Shown here piece by piece: positions 9,227 through 15,833 of a stretch of DNA of 36,055 bases (positions are counted from its first letter, which is position 1; each line of letters begins with the position of its first letter). The DNA comes from an uncultured bacterium (GTDB taxonomy: Bacteria; Verrucomicrobiota; Lentisphaeria; Victivallales; Victivallaceae). The notes below the pieces were generated by a model, which saw only the letters and a program-made list of their open reading frames with translations, had not been told where the DNA came from and did not search any database. The stretch covers positions 1 through 36,055 of the forward strand of contig URVC01000046.1 in the NCBI GenBank assembly GCA_900551245.1, read 5' to 3'. The translations under genes were made by a program, and so were the position numbers.

Positions 9227-9712
9227 ATGTTAAAAACTGTGAAAATTGCCATTTTAATGGGAGGAAATCTCGGAAATTCCGCGGAAATCTTCGAACAGGC
9301 CATCCGGAAACTGACGGAGAACGGCGTCCAATCGATCCGGCAGAGCCGGATTTACCGCACCGCGCCGGTGGACTGTGTTCCAGGGACGCCGGATTTCTCC
9401 AACGCAGCGCTGACCGGAGAGTGGACCGGCACGGCAACCGATTTGCTGGCGCTGACCCAGCAACTGGAACGGGAGGCGGGCCGCCCCGCCCGACACTCCA
9501 GCCGGGAGTCGCGGACGCTCGATCTGGATCTGATTCTTTTCGGCGGGGAGTGCTTTGATTCTCCGGCGCTGACGCTGCCTCATCCGCGGGCGCGGCAGCG
9601 TCTGTTCGTGTTGGAACCGCTGGCGGAGATCGCGCCGGAAATGCGATTCCCCGATACCGGGGAGAGCGTGGCCGAAGCGCTCGCCCGGCTGCGGACGGAA
9701 GCGGAGGCGTAA
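9227..9712 (+). CDS. folK: 2-amino-4-hydroxy-6-hydroxymethyldihydropteridine pyrophosphokinase
   Basis: HPPK transfers pyrophosphate from ATP to 6-hydroxymethyl-7,8-dihydropterin in folate synthesis. The 161 residues match the family: an N-terminal AILMGGNLGNS strand-loop, then SRIYRTAPVD and FSNAAL. The ATP/Mg-binding SRTLDLDLILFGG follows, then LPHPRARQRLFVLEPLAEIAP. The start at 9227 fits the family start and sits about 30 bases after a good promoter. A ribosome binding site is weak (ACGAG). No other folate gene is adjacent. Confidence 0.94.
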   Translation: MLKTVKIAILMGGNLGNSAEIFEQAIRKLTENGVQSIRQSRIYRTAPVDCVPGTPDFSNAALTGEWTGTATDLLALTQQLEREAGRPARHSSRESRTLDLDLILFGGECFDSPALTLPHPRARQRLFVLEPLAEIAPEMRFPDTGESVAEALARLRTEAEA

Positions 9713-9790
9713 TTTCTCCGTCCCTCCGGAAGAAATGGAACGGTTTCGCAGAAAAATCCTGAAAAAAGCGGGCAGTCACCGTTGCGGCTA

Positions 9791-9818
9791 TTGCAAAAAT
9801 CGGAACCGGGAATATGTT
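9791..9818 (+). promoter_or_regulatory. Candidate promoter for the small membrane protein gene
   Basis: TTGCAA at 9791-9796 and TATGTT at 9813-9818 are 16 bases apart, in an AT-richer gap of about 150 bases after folK. The -35 matches that of the folK promoter; the -10 is only moderate. An alternative -10, TATAGA at 9822-9827, lacks a matching -35. Confidence 0.35.
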
Positions 9819-9865
9819 AATTATAGAAAGTACTCACAGTTCCACCTACCCGGAGGATGCAGCAA

Positions 9866-10246
9866 ATGGATGGGTTTCAATTTCCGACAGTTACCTTGTG
9901 GATCGTCGCCGCGCTCACCTGGATCGTGGTGATGATGGGAGTCGCACAGCTCTCCCGCTTCTATACAAAGTTCCGGGAGGCGCGCCGGGAGCTGGACGCC
10001 AATCTGCTGGGCATGGCTGGGCAGCTCAAGAAAATGCAGACCACGCTGACCGAACTGCTGGTGGAACAGCGCCGGCTCACCCGGCTGCAGGTCGAGCTGC
10101 TCGACCTCAAACGCGCCGAACTGACCGGAGACTTCGAAATCGTCGAGGAACCGGTGGCGCCCGCCGCCGCCCCGGCGGAGAAGGAGGAGTCGCCGGAGCC
10201 GCCGCCGATCAAACGGCCGCCGGAGAAATTTCCTAAAATTATCTGA
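9866..10246 (+). CDS. Small single-pass membrane protein with coiled coil, function unknown
   Basis: The gene encodes 126 residues. One transmembrane helix (about 9-28, TLWIVAALTWIVVMMGVAQL) is followed by a charged region predicted by eye to form a coiled coil (about 33-90, many Leu/Gln/Arg/Glu heptads). The C-terminal tail (about 95-126) is rich in Pro, Ala, Glu and Lys. GGAGG at 9852-9856 lies nine bases before the ATG at 9866; an in-frame ATG at 9857 touches the GGAGG and is less likely. I do not recognise the family. The layout resembles small anchored scaffold proteins, but that is only analogy. It has its own candidate promoter, and the next gene has another. Confidence 0.7.
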   Translation: MDGFQFPTVTLWIVAALTWIVVMMGVAQLSRFYTKFREARRELDANLLGMAGQLKKMQTTLTELLVEQRRLTRLQVELLDLKRAELTGDFEIVEEPVAPAAAPAEKEESPEPPPIKRPPEKFPKII

Positions 10247-10263
10247 TTTTTCCGACTTTTTAC

Positions 10264-10292
10264 TGGACAATCGAGGGGAAATGTGATAAAGT
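10264..10292 (+). promoter_or_regulatory. Sigma-70-type promoter of the exported protein gene
   Basis: TGGACA at 10264-10269 and TAAAGT at 10287-10292 are exactly 17 bases apart. The -35 box and its flank (ACTGGACAA) are the same as in the aroQ promoter. The RNA should start near 10299, giving a leader of about 60 bases to the ATG at 10362. Confidence 0.6.
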
Positions 10293-10361
10293 ACATCCGA
10301 TAAGATGGGAAAACAGATTTTTATCTCTTTTACAACAACAATATTCGGGAGTTCGTCATCT

Positions 10362-10937
10362 ATGAAAAAGTTCCTTCTGGCATTGACAATTGCAGGGTGC
10401 ATTTTTGCCGGCGTTCCGGCGCAGGCCGCCAGCTCCGGCAGCGATTCGGAAATCGCCGAAAAGCTCCTGCTCTACATCCCGAACCGCCTGATGGACGCGC
10501 TGGACATGTTCACCGTCAACCTCGGCGTCGGTCCGATCGTGGAAGCTCAGCTGATGGCCACCCGCGCGGTCTGGGGCGGCGCCGGCATCGGGCTCGCGTA
10601 CAAGGCGTACAAGGCGCACAACCGTCAGTACGGCTTCGGCATTGAAGAGGGCTGGTACTGGTCGTTCGTCACCATCAGCGATGAAAATTACAGCGTGGTG
10701 GACAGCACCCCGCTGGTCAAGAGATACATCGAAAACCGGGCCGGATTCCCCACCCCCGACATGCGGATCTACGACTTCTTCGAAGGCAAGCGGGACTACT
10801 GGGCCATCGGCGGTTCTCTCGGCTGCCTGGTCACCGGCGACCTCTACATTCACCCGGTGGAGTGGTTCGACTTCGCGCTCGGGTTCTTCTTCATCGACAT
10901 CAAGGGTGACGATTTCACCTTTGACGATTTCCGGTAA
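10362..10937 (+). CDS. Exported protein of unknown function
   Basis: The 191-residue product begins MKKFLLALTIAGCIFAGVPA and continues QA, a clear Sec signal peptide with an Ala-X-Ala cleavage site near residue 22. The mature part has a conserved-looking core: YIPNRLMDALDMFTVNLGVG, a Gly-rich strand region (GGAGIGLAYKAY), and a C-terminal HPVEWFDFALGFFFIDIKGDDF. The NR..DALD and HPVE..DF..G...IDI.GDD patterns look like those of small envelope proteins in diderms, but I cannot name the family. The start at 10362 was chosen over an upstream in-frame ATG at 10305, because the latter would put 19 residues before the signal peptide. It has its own promoter and is followed by an inverted repeat, so it may be a single-gene unit. 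Confidence 0.8.
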   Translation: MKKFLLALTIAGCIFAGVPAQAASSGSDSEIAEKLLLYIPNRLMDALDMFTVNLGVGPIVEAQLMATRAVWGGAGIGLAYKAYKAHNRQYGFGIEEGWYWSFVTISDENYSVVDSTPLVKRYIENRAGFPTPDMRIYDFFEGKRDYWAIGGSLGCLVTGDLYIHPVEWFDFALGFFFIDIKGDDFTFDDFR

Positions 10938-10960
10938 ATTCCGGCAAACAGAGAGAGGGG

Positions 10961-10992
10961 CGGGTATTTCCGGCGGAATCCGGGAGTACCCG
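10961..10992 (+). terminator. Inverted repeat, possible weak terminator after the exported protein gene
   Basis: CGGGTA at 10961-10966 pairs with TACCCG at 10987-10992. A smaller inner hairpin TTCCG/CGGAA lies within the loop. Downstream bases are TTCGACGTTTTA, a poor T tract. It could slow polymerase or simply be a leader structure of the next gene, which starts 12 bases later. Confidence 0.3.
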
Positions 10993-11003
10993 TTCGACGT
11001 TTT

Positions 11004-11411
11004 ATGGGAAACCAAATGGAGCAGTTTCACTGCCTGCGGTGCGGCAACTGCTGCCGCTGGCCGGGCGCGGTCCGGGTCGGCGAGGCCGAAATCGACGCGA
11101 TCGCGGCCTATCTCGGAATTCCGCTGGAGCAGTTTCTGACGGAGTACACCGAACTTCTGCCGGACAGAACCGGTCTGACTCTGCCGGAAAAACCGGACGG
11201 CAGCTGCTGCTTTCTGGAGGAGGGCGAACCGGCACGCTGCAGGATCGACCCGGTGAAACCGGTTCAGTGCCGTCGTTTTCCGGAGCACTGGAACTTCCCC
11301 GGCTGGGAAGAGGAGTGCGCAGCGGGCAAAGCACCGGCCGCTGCAGAGAAGCAGGAGGCGGAAAGCGGCTCTTCAGTAACAAAACAAATGCCACATGGGA
11401 GGCCTGAATGA
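11004..11411 (+). CDS. YkgJ-type Cys-cluster (zinc/iron-chelating) protein
   Basis: The 135-residue protein carries the YkgJ/CxxCxxCC signature, CLRCGNCC at residues 10-17 (Cys10, 13, 16, 17), followed by ADGSCCFLE-like and CRIDPVKPVQCRRFP segments with further cysteines. The family is thought to bind zinc or iron-sulfur; its biochemical role is unknown. The last 30 residues are Ala/Glu/Lys-rich and unlike the family core. The start could also be the in-frame ATG at 11016. It ends in a four-base overlap with gmk, so it is probably the first gene of the gmk-coaC-lipoprotein run. Confidence 0.8.
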   Translation: MGNQMEQFHCLRCGNCCRWPGAVRVGEAEIDAIAAYLGIPLEQFLTEYTELLPDRTGLTLPEKPDGSCCFLEEGEPARCRIDPVKPVQCRRFPEHWNFPGWEEECAAGKAPAAAEKQEAESGSSVTKQMPHGRPE

Positions 11412-12028
11412 AAAAACTCGGTACGATCATCGTGCTTTCCGGTCCGAGCGGGGTCGGCAAATCCACTCTGGTGGGGCGCGTCCGCCAGGCGATGCCGGAG
11501 CTGGGATTTTCCATCTCCTGCACCACCAGAAAGCCACGCCCGGGCGAACAGCATGGCGTACACTACTACTTCCTCGAGCCGGAGGAGTTCGAACGCCGGG
11601 TCGCCGCCGGAGAGTTTGTGGAACATGCGCAGGTGTTCGCCAACCGCTACGGCACCCTGAAGTGTGAGGTGCTCGACCGGATTCGGCGCGGCAGTTCGGT
11701 CGTGCTTGACATCGACGTGCAGGGTGCCATGCAGATCCGGGCCGCCGCGGCAAACGATCCGGAACTGGCCCGCGCGACCGTGTTCGTCTTCATCGGGCCG
11801 CCCTCGGTCGCCGTGCTGGAGCGCCGGCTCCGCGGCCGCGCCTCCGACTCTGAAGAGCAGATCCGGCTGCGGCTGGAAGGCGCGCGGCGCGAACTCGCCT
11901 GCTGGAACAAATACGACTATCTGGTCATCAACGACGATCTGGATGTTGCGGCGGAGGAGATGACCGGGCTGTTCCGCTCCTTCGCGCTCCGCACCGCGGC
12001 GATTCCGGAGGATCTCTTCCATGAGTAA
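11408..12028 (+). CDS. gmk: Guanylate kinase
   Basis: Guanylate kinase converts GMP and ATP to GDP and ADP. The 206 residues begin MKKLGTIIVLSGPSGVGKST with the P-loop at about 11-18. ISCTTRKPRPGE and GVHYYFL bind GMP, and VVLDIDVQGAMQIR and RLRGRASDSEEQI (lid) follow. GGGAGG lies six bases before the ATG, inside the preceding gene. In most bacteria gmk is followed by rpoZ and then coaBC; here rpoZ is missing and the start of coaC lies eight bases inside the gmk end. Confidence 0.96.
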   Translation: MKKLGTIIVLSGPSGVGKSTLVGRVRQAMPELGFSISCTTRKPRPGEQHGVHYYFLEPEEFERRVAAGEFVEHAQVFANRYGTLKCEVLDRIRRGSSVVLDIDVQGAMQIRAAAANDPELARATVFVFIGPPSVAVLERRLRGRASDSEEQIRLRLEGARRELACWNKYDYLVINDDLDVAAEEMTGLFRSFALRTAAIPEDLFHE

Positions 12029-12566
12029 GCACATCGTTCTCGGCGTCACCGGCGGAATTGCCGCCTACAAGGCGGCGGAGCTGTGCAGCACCCTGGTACG
12101 CAATGGCTTCACCGTTCAGGTCATCATGACGGAAAATGCCCGGAGGTTCGTCACGGAGCTCACCTTCCGCACCCTCTCCCGCCAGCCGGTGGTAACGTCG
12201 CTCTGGGAGGTGCCGGAGTGGCGTCCGGAACACGTGGCGCTGGCGTCGCAATGCGATCTCTTCGTCGTCGCGCCCGCCACGGCGAATTTCATCGCCAAGC
12301 TCGCCTGCGGCATCGCGGATGACGCTTTGACCACCTTTGCGGCCACCTTCAACGGGACGACTCTGCTGGCACCGGCCATGAATCCGCAGATGTGGCAGCA
12401 CTCCGCCTGCCGGGAGAACGTGGAGACCCTCCGGCGGCGCGGCGTACTCTTCGCCGGTCCGGCGGAAGGACACGTCGCCTGCGGTCCGGACGGGCCCGGC
12501 CGCATGGTGGAACCGGCGGAAATTTTCGAACAGATCACCCGTCTTCTGGAACGGAGTGCCGAATGA
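12021..12566 (+). CDS. coaC: Phosphopantothenoylcysteine decarboxylase, stand-alone
   Basis: CoaC decarboxylates 4'-phosphopantothenoylcysteine in coenzyme A synthesis using FMN. The 181 residues cover only the CoaC half of the usual CoaBC (Dfp) protein. All key residues are present: GVTGGIAAYKA (FMN), the catalytic His71 in EHVALA, APATANFIAKLACGIADD, PAMNPQMW with Asn122, and the ACGPDGPGRM flap with Cys154. The sequence stops cleanly where CoaB would begin, and the following gene is a lipoprotein, not CoaB. The cell therefore needs a separate CoaB elsewhere. The overlap with gmk is eight bases and with the next gene four bases. Confidence 0.92.
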   Translation: MSKHIVLGVTGGIAAYKAAELCSTLVRNGFTVQVIMTENARRFVTELTFRTLSRQPVVTSLWEVPEWRPEHVALASQCDLFVVAPATANFIAKLACGIADDALTTFAATFNGTTLLAPAMNPQMWQHSACRENVETLRRRGVLFAGPAEGHVACGPDGPGRMVEPAEIFEQITRLLERSAE

Positions 12567-13813
12567 CCCCCTTCCCTGCCGGCCGCACCTCTCTGCTCGC
12601 TCCGGCGGCACTGCTCCTGCTGTTTGCCGGCGGCTGTACGGTCTATGTGACCTCGACGCCGGATGAGTCGGCCGAACCGGCCGTCACCGCTGTTGCGGAG
12701 GCTCAGAAGAAAGGGGAGGCCCCCCCTCCGGCGCCGGCGGCTCCCCGTACCACGGAAAACAGAACGGAGCCGGAAGAGACGGAACCGGAAGACCCGCTCC
12801 CGCTCCGGGAGATGCTGGCCGCCGCCCGGCGGAATATGCTGGAAATTCAGACGATCGAGTCCCTGCAGGAGCTGGCGGGGGAACATGTCGGCAACGCCAG
12901 ACTGCTCCAAATTCCCGGATTCATCGACGAGCAACGCACCTCGGTCCGGAGTTACGAAGCCGACCGCGACCCCCGGCTGAAACTGCTCGATGACGCCATC
13001 GCCTACAACGATCTGCTCAGCCTCCCGGCCGGAGTCGACATGACCGAACATCGCAGGAAACGGGCGGGCGAACTGCTCGACTATCAGATTGCGGCGCTCG
13101 CCTCCCGGCTGGCCGCCAGCCGGGCGCGCCTCAAACTCGCTCCGGAAGAGGAGGAGAGACGCCGGGAGGAGAAACTCGCGCTGGAGCTGCGCGTTCTCAC
13201 CGGCCTCTCGGCCGAAGAGATCGCTGAATTCAGCGGCGCCTCGCTCGCCACGCCCGCCGCTCCGCCGGAACAGGCGGACCCGCTCTACATCACCGCCTCG
13301 GAACGGCGCTCCGAAAGCGCCGGCTTCCGCCTGGCACCATCGACCGTCCATACTCTGCGGCGGCTCTACCGCGACGACGCCGCGGCCGAAGCGATGCTCG
13401 CCGAGGCGCTGTACCGCCTGCCGCGCCGCCTGGCCGGCCACTCGCTGCAGGAGACGGAGGGATACGCCATGTACGCGATTCATCTGGCCAACGCCCTGGG
13501 GGCCGCCTTTGAGATCGACCTCGATCTGAAGCACCTCCGCGACGCATGGAAACGGGTCCGGCATGCCGGACTCAAACAGGAGCTTCACCCCGGGGAGAAA
13601 AAGAGCGCGCTCGAACTCATCGACGCCACGCTGGCCTGGCGGCTCGCCTGGTACCGGCTGCTGACCGATCTGGCGCTCCCGCCGGCCGGGAAACTCCCGC
13701 CGCCGCCCGAACCGGTGAACGAATCGGCCATTCCCGGCACGCTGGAACTGCTCTGCCGCCCGGGAGAGGTCAACGGCGGGCGGTCAGCCGGAGGACGAGC
13801 TGTTCCAAAATGA
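12563..13813 (+). CDS. Predicted lipoprotein, alpha-helical, possibly a degenerate TolC-like protein
   Basis: The 416-residue protein starts with a lipoprotein signal: ALLLLFAGGC, lipid-modified Cys25. A Pro/Glu-rich spacer (about 35-78) precedes a long, mostly helical body with many Ala, Leu, Arg and Glu. Segments such as ELRVLTGLSAEEIAEF and YAIHLANALGAAFEIDLDLKHL recall the paired helical halves of outer-membrane efflux (TolC/OEP) proteins, but no clear beta strands for the barrel are seen. The efflux relation is a guess. The ATG overlaps the coaC stop. The last 44 bases overlap the end of holA on the opposite strand, and the final 15 residues (Gly/Arg-rich) may be the price of that overlap. 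Confidence 0.7.
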   Translation: MTPFPAGRTSLLAPAALLLLFAGGCTVYVTSTPDESAEPAVTAVAEAQKKGEAPPPAPAAPRTTENRTEPEETEPEDPLPLREMLAAARRNMLEIQTIESLQELAGEHVGNARLLQIPGFIDEQRTSVRSYEADRDPRLKLLDDAIAYNDLLSLPAGVDMTEHRRKRAGELLDYQIAALASRLAASRARLKLAPEEEERRREEKLALELRVLTGLSAEEIAEFSGASLATPAAPPEQADPLYITASERRSESAGFRLAPSTVHTLRRLYRDDAAAEAMLAEALYRLPRRLAGHSLQETEGYAMYAIHLANALGAAFEIDLDLKHLRDAWKRVRHAGLKQELHPGEKKSALELIDATLAWRLAWYRLLTDLALPPAGKLPPPPEPVNESAIPGTLELLCRPGEVNGGRSAGGRAVPK

Positions 13814-14840
13814 TGCGCGGCTCCCCGCCGCCGGAGACCAGCGCCCGGCTGGCGTTCCGGACCGCTTCCAGGTTGCCGGCGAGTTCGGCGTCGGTGAAAC
13901 CGGCCGCGCCTTCACAGGTTTTAAAGGCGCGGAACGGGTGGAGCTTGAGCAGAGGATTGTCGGGAAACTCCTTTTTCAGCGACTCCGGCAGGGAATCGAA
14001 TGTCCGCGGCGTAACCCGGGTTAGCTTCAGCTGCTTCATCGCCAGACGCGTCTGAATCAGCTTCTGAAATTCGCCGGAGAGCGCATACATCAGCCGGATC
14101 TCCGGCTCCCCCTGCCGCAGCATGATATCCAGCAGCCGCAGTGCCCGGGGCCGGTCGCGCCCGACGATGGCGCCGGTGAACTCCCAGCTCACCGTCTCCG
14201 GCGTGCGACTGCACACCTCGCGGCAGTCGGCGAGCGTGATGACCGCGGCGTCGCCGACGTAACTGCAGAGCTTCTCCAGTTCGTTGCGGAGCATCCCCGA
14301 ATCCCCGCCGATCGTCTCGGTGAGGAACTGGGCGGCGGCCGGTTCGAGAGACTTGCCGAGCGACCCGCAGATTTCGCGCAGGCTCTCCTTCCGGCCGTCG
14401 GCGAAACGGCGGTCCGTCGCCTTCACCGCGTTGAAGATCTCCACTGCCGCACCGGCACTTTTCACCGTTTTGCAGAACGACTTGCGCTGATCCAGACCGC
14501 CGCCGTCAATCAGTACGGAAAGTTCCGGCGGCAACGGCTGGGTGAGGATCTCCAGCACCCCCGCCACCCCGTCGCCCGGCTCCCGGGCGGAAAAGAGCTC
14601 CAGATCGCGCAGGTGACGGAGCCAGACCAGTTTGGAGTCGCACAGAAACGGCGGCGTCCGCAGAGCATCCAGAAACCGGGCGATCACCTCGTCCGGCTTG
14701 AGCTCATCCCCGTCGCCAGCGATGATTTCCACCGCGGGATTCTCCTCGATCTCCCCGCCGGCAAGCTCGCGCGCCACCGCGCGGGCCCGCTCCTTGACGG
14801 TGAACTCGTCGTCACCGCTGATGATGACAAGCTGCCCCAT
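13770..14840 (-). CDS. holA: DNA polymerase III delta subunit
   Basis: HolA opens the beta sliding clamp as part of the clamp loader. The 356 residues fit the family: an N-terminal domain beginning GQLVIISGDDEFTVKERAR, the LWLRHL-type strand (KLVWLRHLRDLE), and the ELSVLIDGGGLDQRK segment. The middle helical part carries GGDSGMLRNELEKLCSYV, and the C-terminal collar domain has LRQGEPEIRLMYALSGEF. As usual for delta, no Walker motif is present. It follows arnC by eight bases and ends convergently within the lipoprotein gene. Confidence 0.9.
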   Translation of the reverse strand: MGQLVIISGDDEFTVKERARAVARELAGGEIEENPAVEIIAGDGDELKPDEVIARFLDALRTPPFLCDSKLVWLRHLRDLELFSAREPGDGVAGVLEILTQPLPPELSVLIDGGGLDQRKSFCKTVKSAGAAVEIFNAVKATDRRFADGRKESLREICGSLGKSLEPAAAQFLTETIGGDSGMLRNELEKLCSYVGDAAVITLADCREVCSRTPETVSWEFTGAIVGRDRPRALRLLDIMLRQGEPEIRLMYALSGEFQKLIQTRLAMKQLKLTRVTPRTFDSLPESLKKEFPDNPLLKLHPFRAFKTCEGAAGFTDAELAGNLEAVRNASRALVSGGGEPRIILEQLVLRLTARR

Positions 14841-14848
14841 GCCGGCGC

Positions 14849-15826
14849 CTACTTCCCGTCATCCCCGGAACGGCGGCCGAACACCTCTTCGATGAAATAG
14901 CGGGGCCGGTTGCGCACATCGGTGTAGATTCGCCCGATGTACTCGCCGATCATGCCGATGCCGACCATCTGAATTCCGGTGAAGATGAACATGATCGCGA
15001 ACAGCGTGAAGGTTCCGCCGTTCGTCCAGCGGTCGCCGTCCTCGTCGAAAACGCGCCGGAAAATGATGTATAAACTCAGCAGGAAACCGCTCCCCGCCGC
15101 CAGCAGCCCGAAGTAGGTCAGCATCCGCAGCGGCGCGGTCGTCATGCAGGTGAGCAAATTGAACTGGAGGTTGATCAGCTTCCAGAGCGAATACTTCGAC
15201 TCGCCCACCGCCCGTTCGCTGTGTTCGACCGGAATCTCGCAGGTGTTGCGGGCAAAACTGTTCCCGAGCACGGGAATGAAGGTGCTGCGCTCGTTGCACT
15301 GCAGCATCGCCTCGACCACGTGACGGCGGTAGGCGCGGAGCATGCAGCCGTAATCCTTCATGTGCACGCCGGTGGCCTTCTGGGCGACGATGTTGACGAT
15401 CTTCGACGCGGTGCGGCGGAACAGAGTATCCTGCCGGTTCTGCCGGACGGTCCCCACCACATCGTTCCCCTCCTCCGCCGCCGCGATCAACCGGGGAATC
15501 TCCTCCGGCGGATTCTGCAGGTCCGCATCGAGGGTGATGATCAGGTCGCCGCGCACCAGCGAAAACCCGGCCATGATCGCGGAGTGCTGGCCGTAGTTGC
15601 GGTTGAGGATGCAGGCGATCACCTCATCCGGATTCTCCTCGGCCGCGGCCTTCATGATCGCCGCCGAACGGTCGCGGCTGCCGTCATCGACCAGAATGAA
15701 CTCAAACCGCTTGCCGGTGGAACGCAACGCCTTCAGCGTGCGGTCGATCAACTCCTGAAGGCACCCCTCCTCGTTGAAAACGGGCACCACGACGGAAACA
15801 AAATTCACCAGAGAGGACTTTTCCAT
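14849..15826 (-). CDS. arnC: Undecaprenyl-phosphate 4-deoxy-4-formamido-L-arabinose transferase (ArnC)
   Basis: ArnC moves 4-deoxy-4-formamido-L-arabinose from UDP to undecaprenyl phosphate on the inner side of the inner membrane, a step in adding aminoarabinose to lipid A. The 325 residues include the GT2 domain with SVVVPVFNEEG, ILVDDGSRDRS, LNRNYGQHSAIMAGFS and LDADLQNPPEEIPRL. Two C-terminal membrane helices end in GEYIGRIYTDVRNRPRYF. These motifs match enterobacterial ArnC almost word for word. The start at 15826 gives the family length; a longer reading from 15892 would overlap arnT. The gap from arnT is seven bases. ArnA and ArnD, which make and deformylate the sugar, are not in the window. 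Confidence 0.88.
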   Translation of the reverse strand: MEKSSLVNFVSVVVPVFNEEGCLQELIDRTLKALRSTGKRFEFILVDDGSRDRSAAIMKAAAEENPDEVIACILNRNYGQHSAIMAGFSLVRGDLIITLDADLQNPPEEIPRLIAAAEEGNDVVGTVRQNRQDTLFRRTASKIVNIVAQKATGVHMKDYGCMLRAYRRHVVEAMLQCNERSTFIPVLGNSFARNTCEIPVEHSERAVGESKYSLWKLINLQFNLLTCMTTAPLRMLTYFGLLAAGSGFLLSLYIIFRRVFDEDGDRWTNGGTFTLFAIMFIFTGIQMVGIGMIGEYIGRIYTDVRNRPRYFIEEVFGRRSGDDGK

Positions 15827-15833
15827 TTCCCCA

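Noticed and set aside
9735..9932. A 65-codon frame with a CGYC pair between folK and the small membrane gene
   Set aside because: It has no ribosome binding site, overlaps the candidate promoter and runs into the next gene in another frame.
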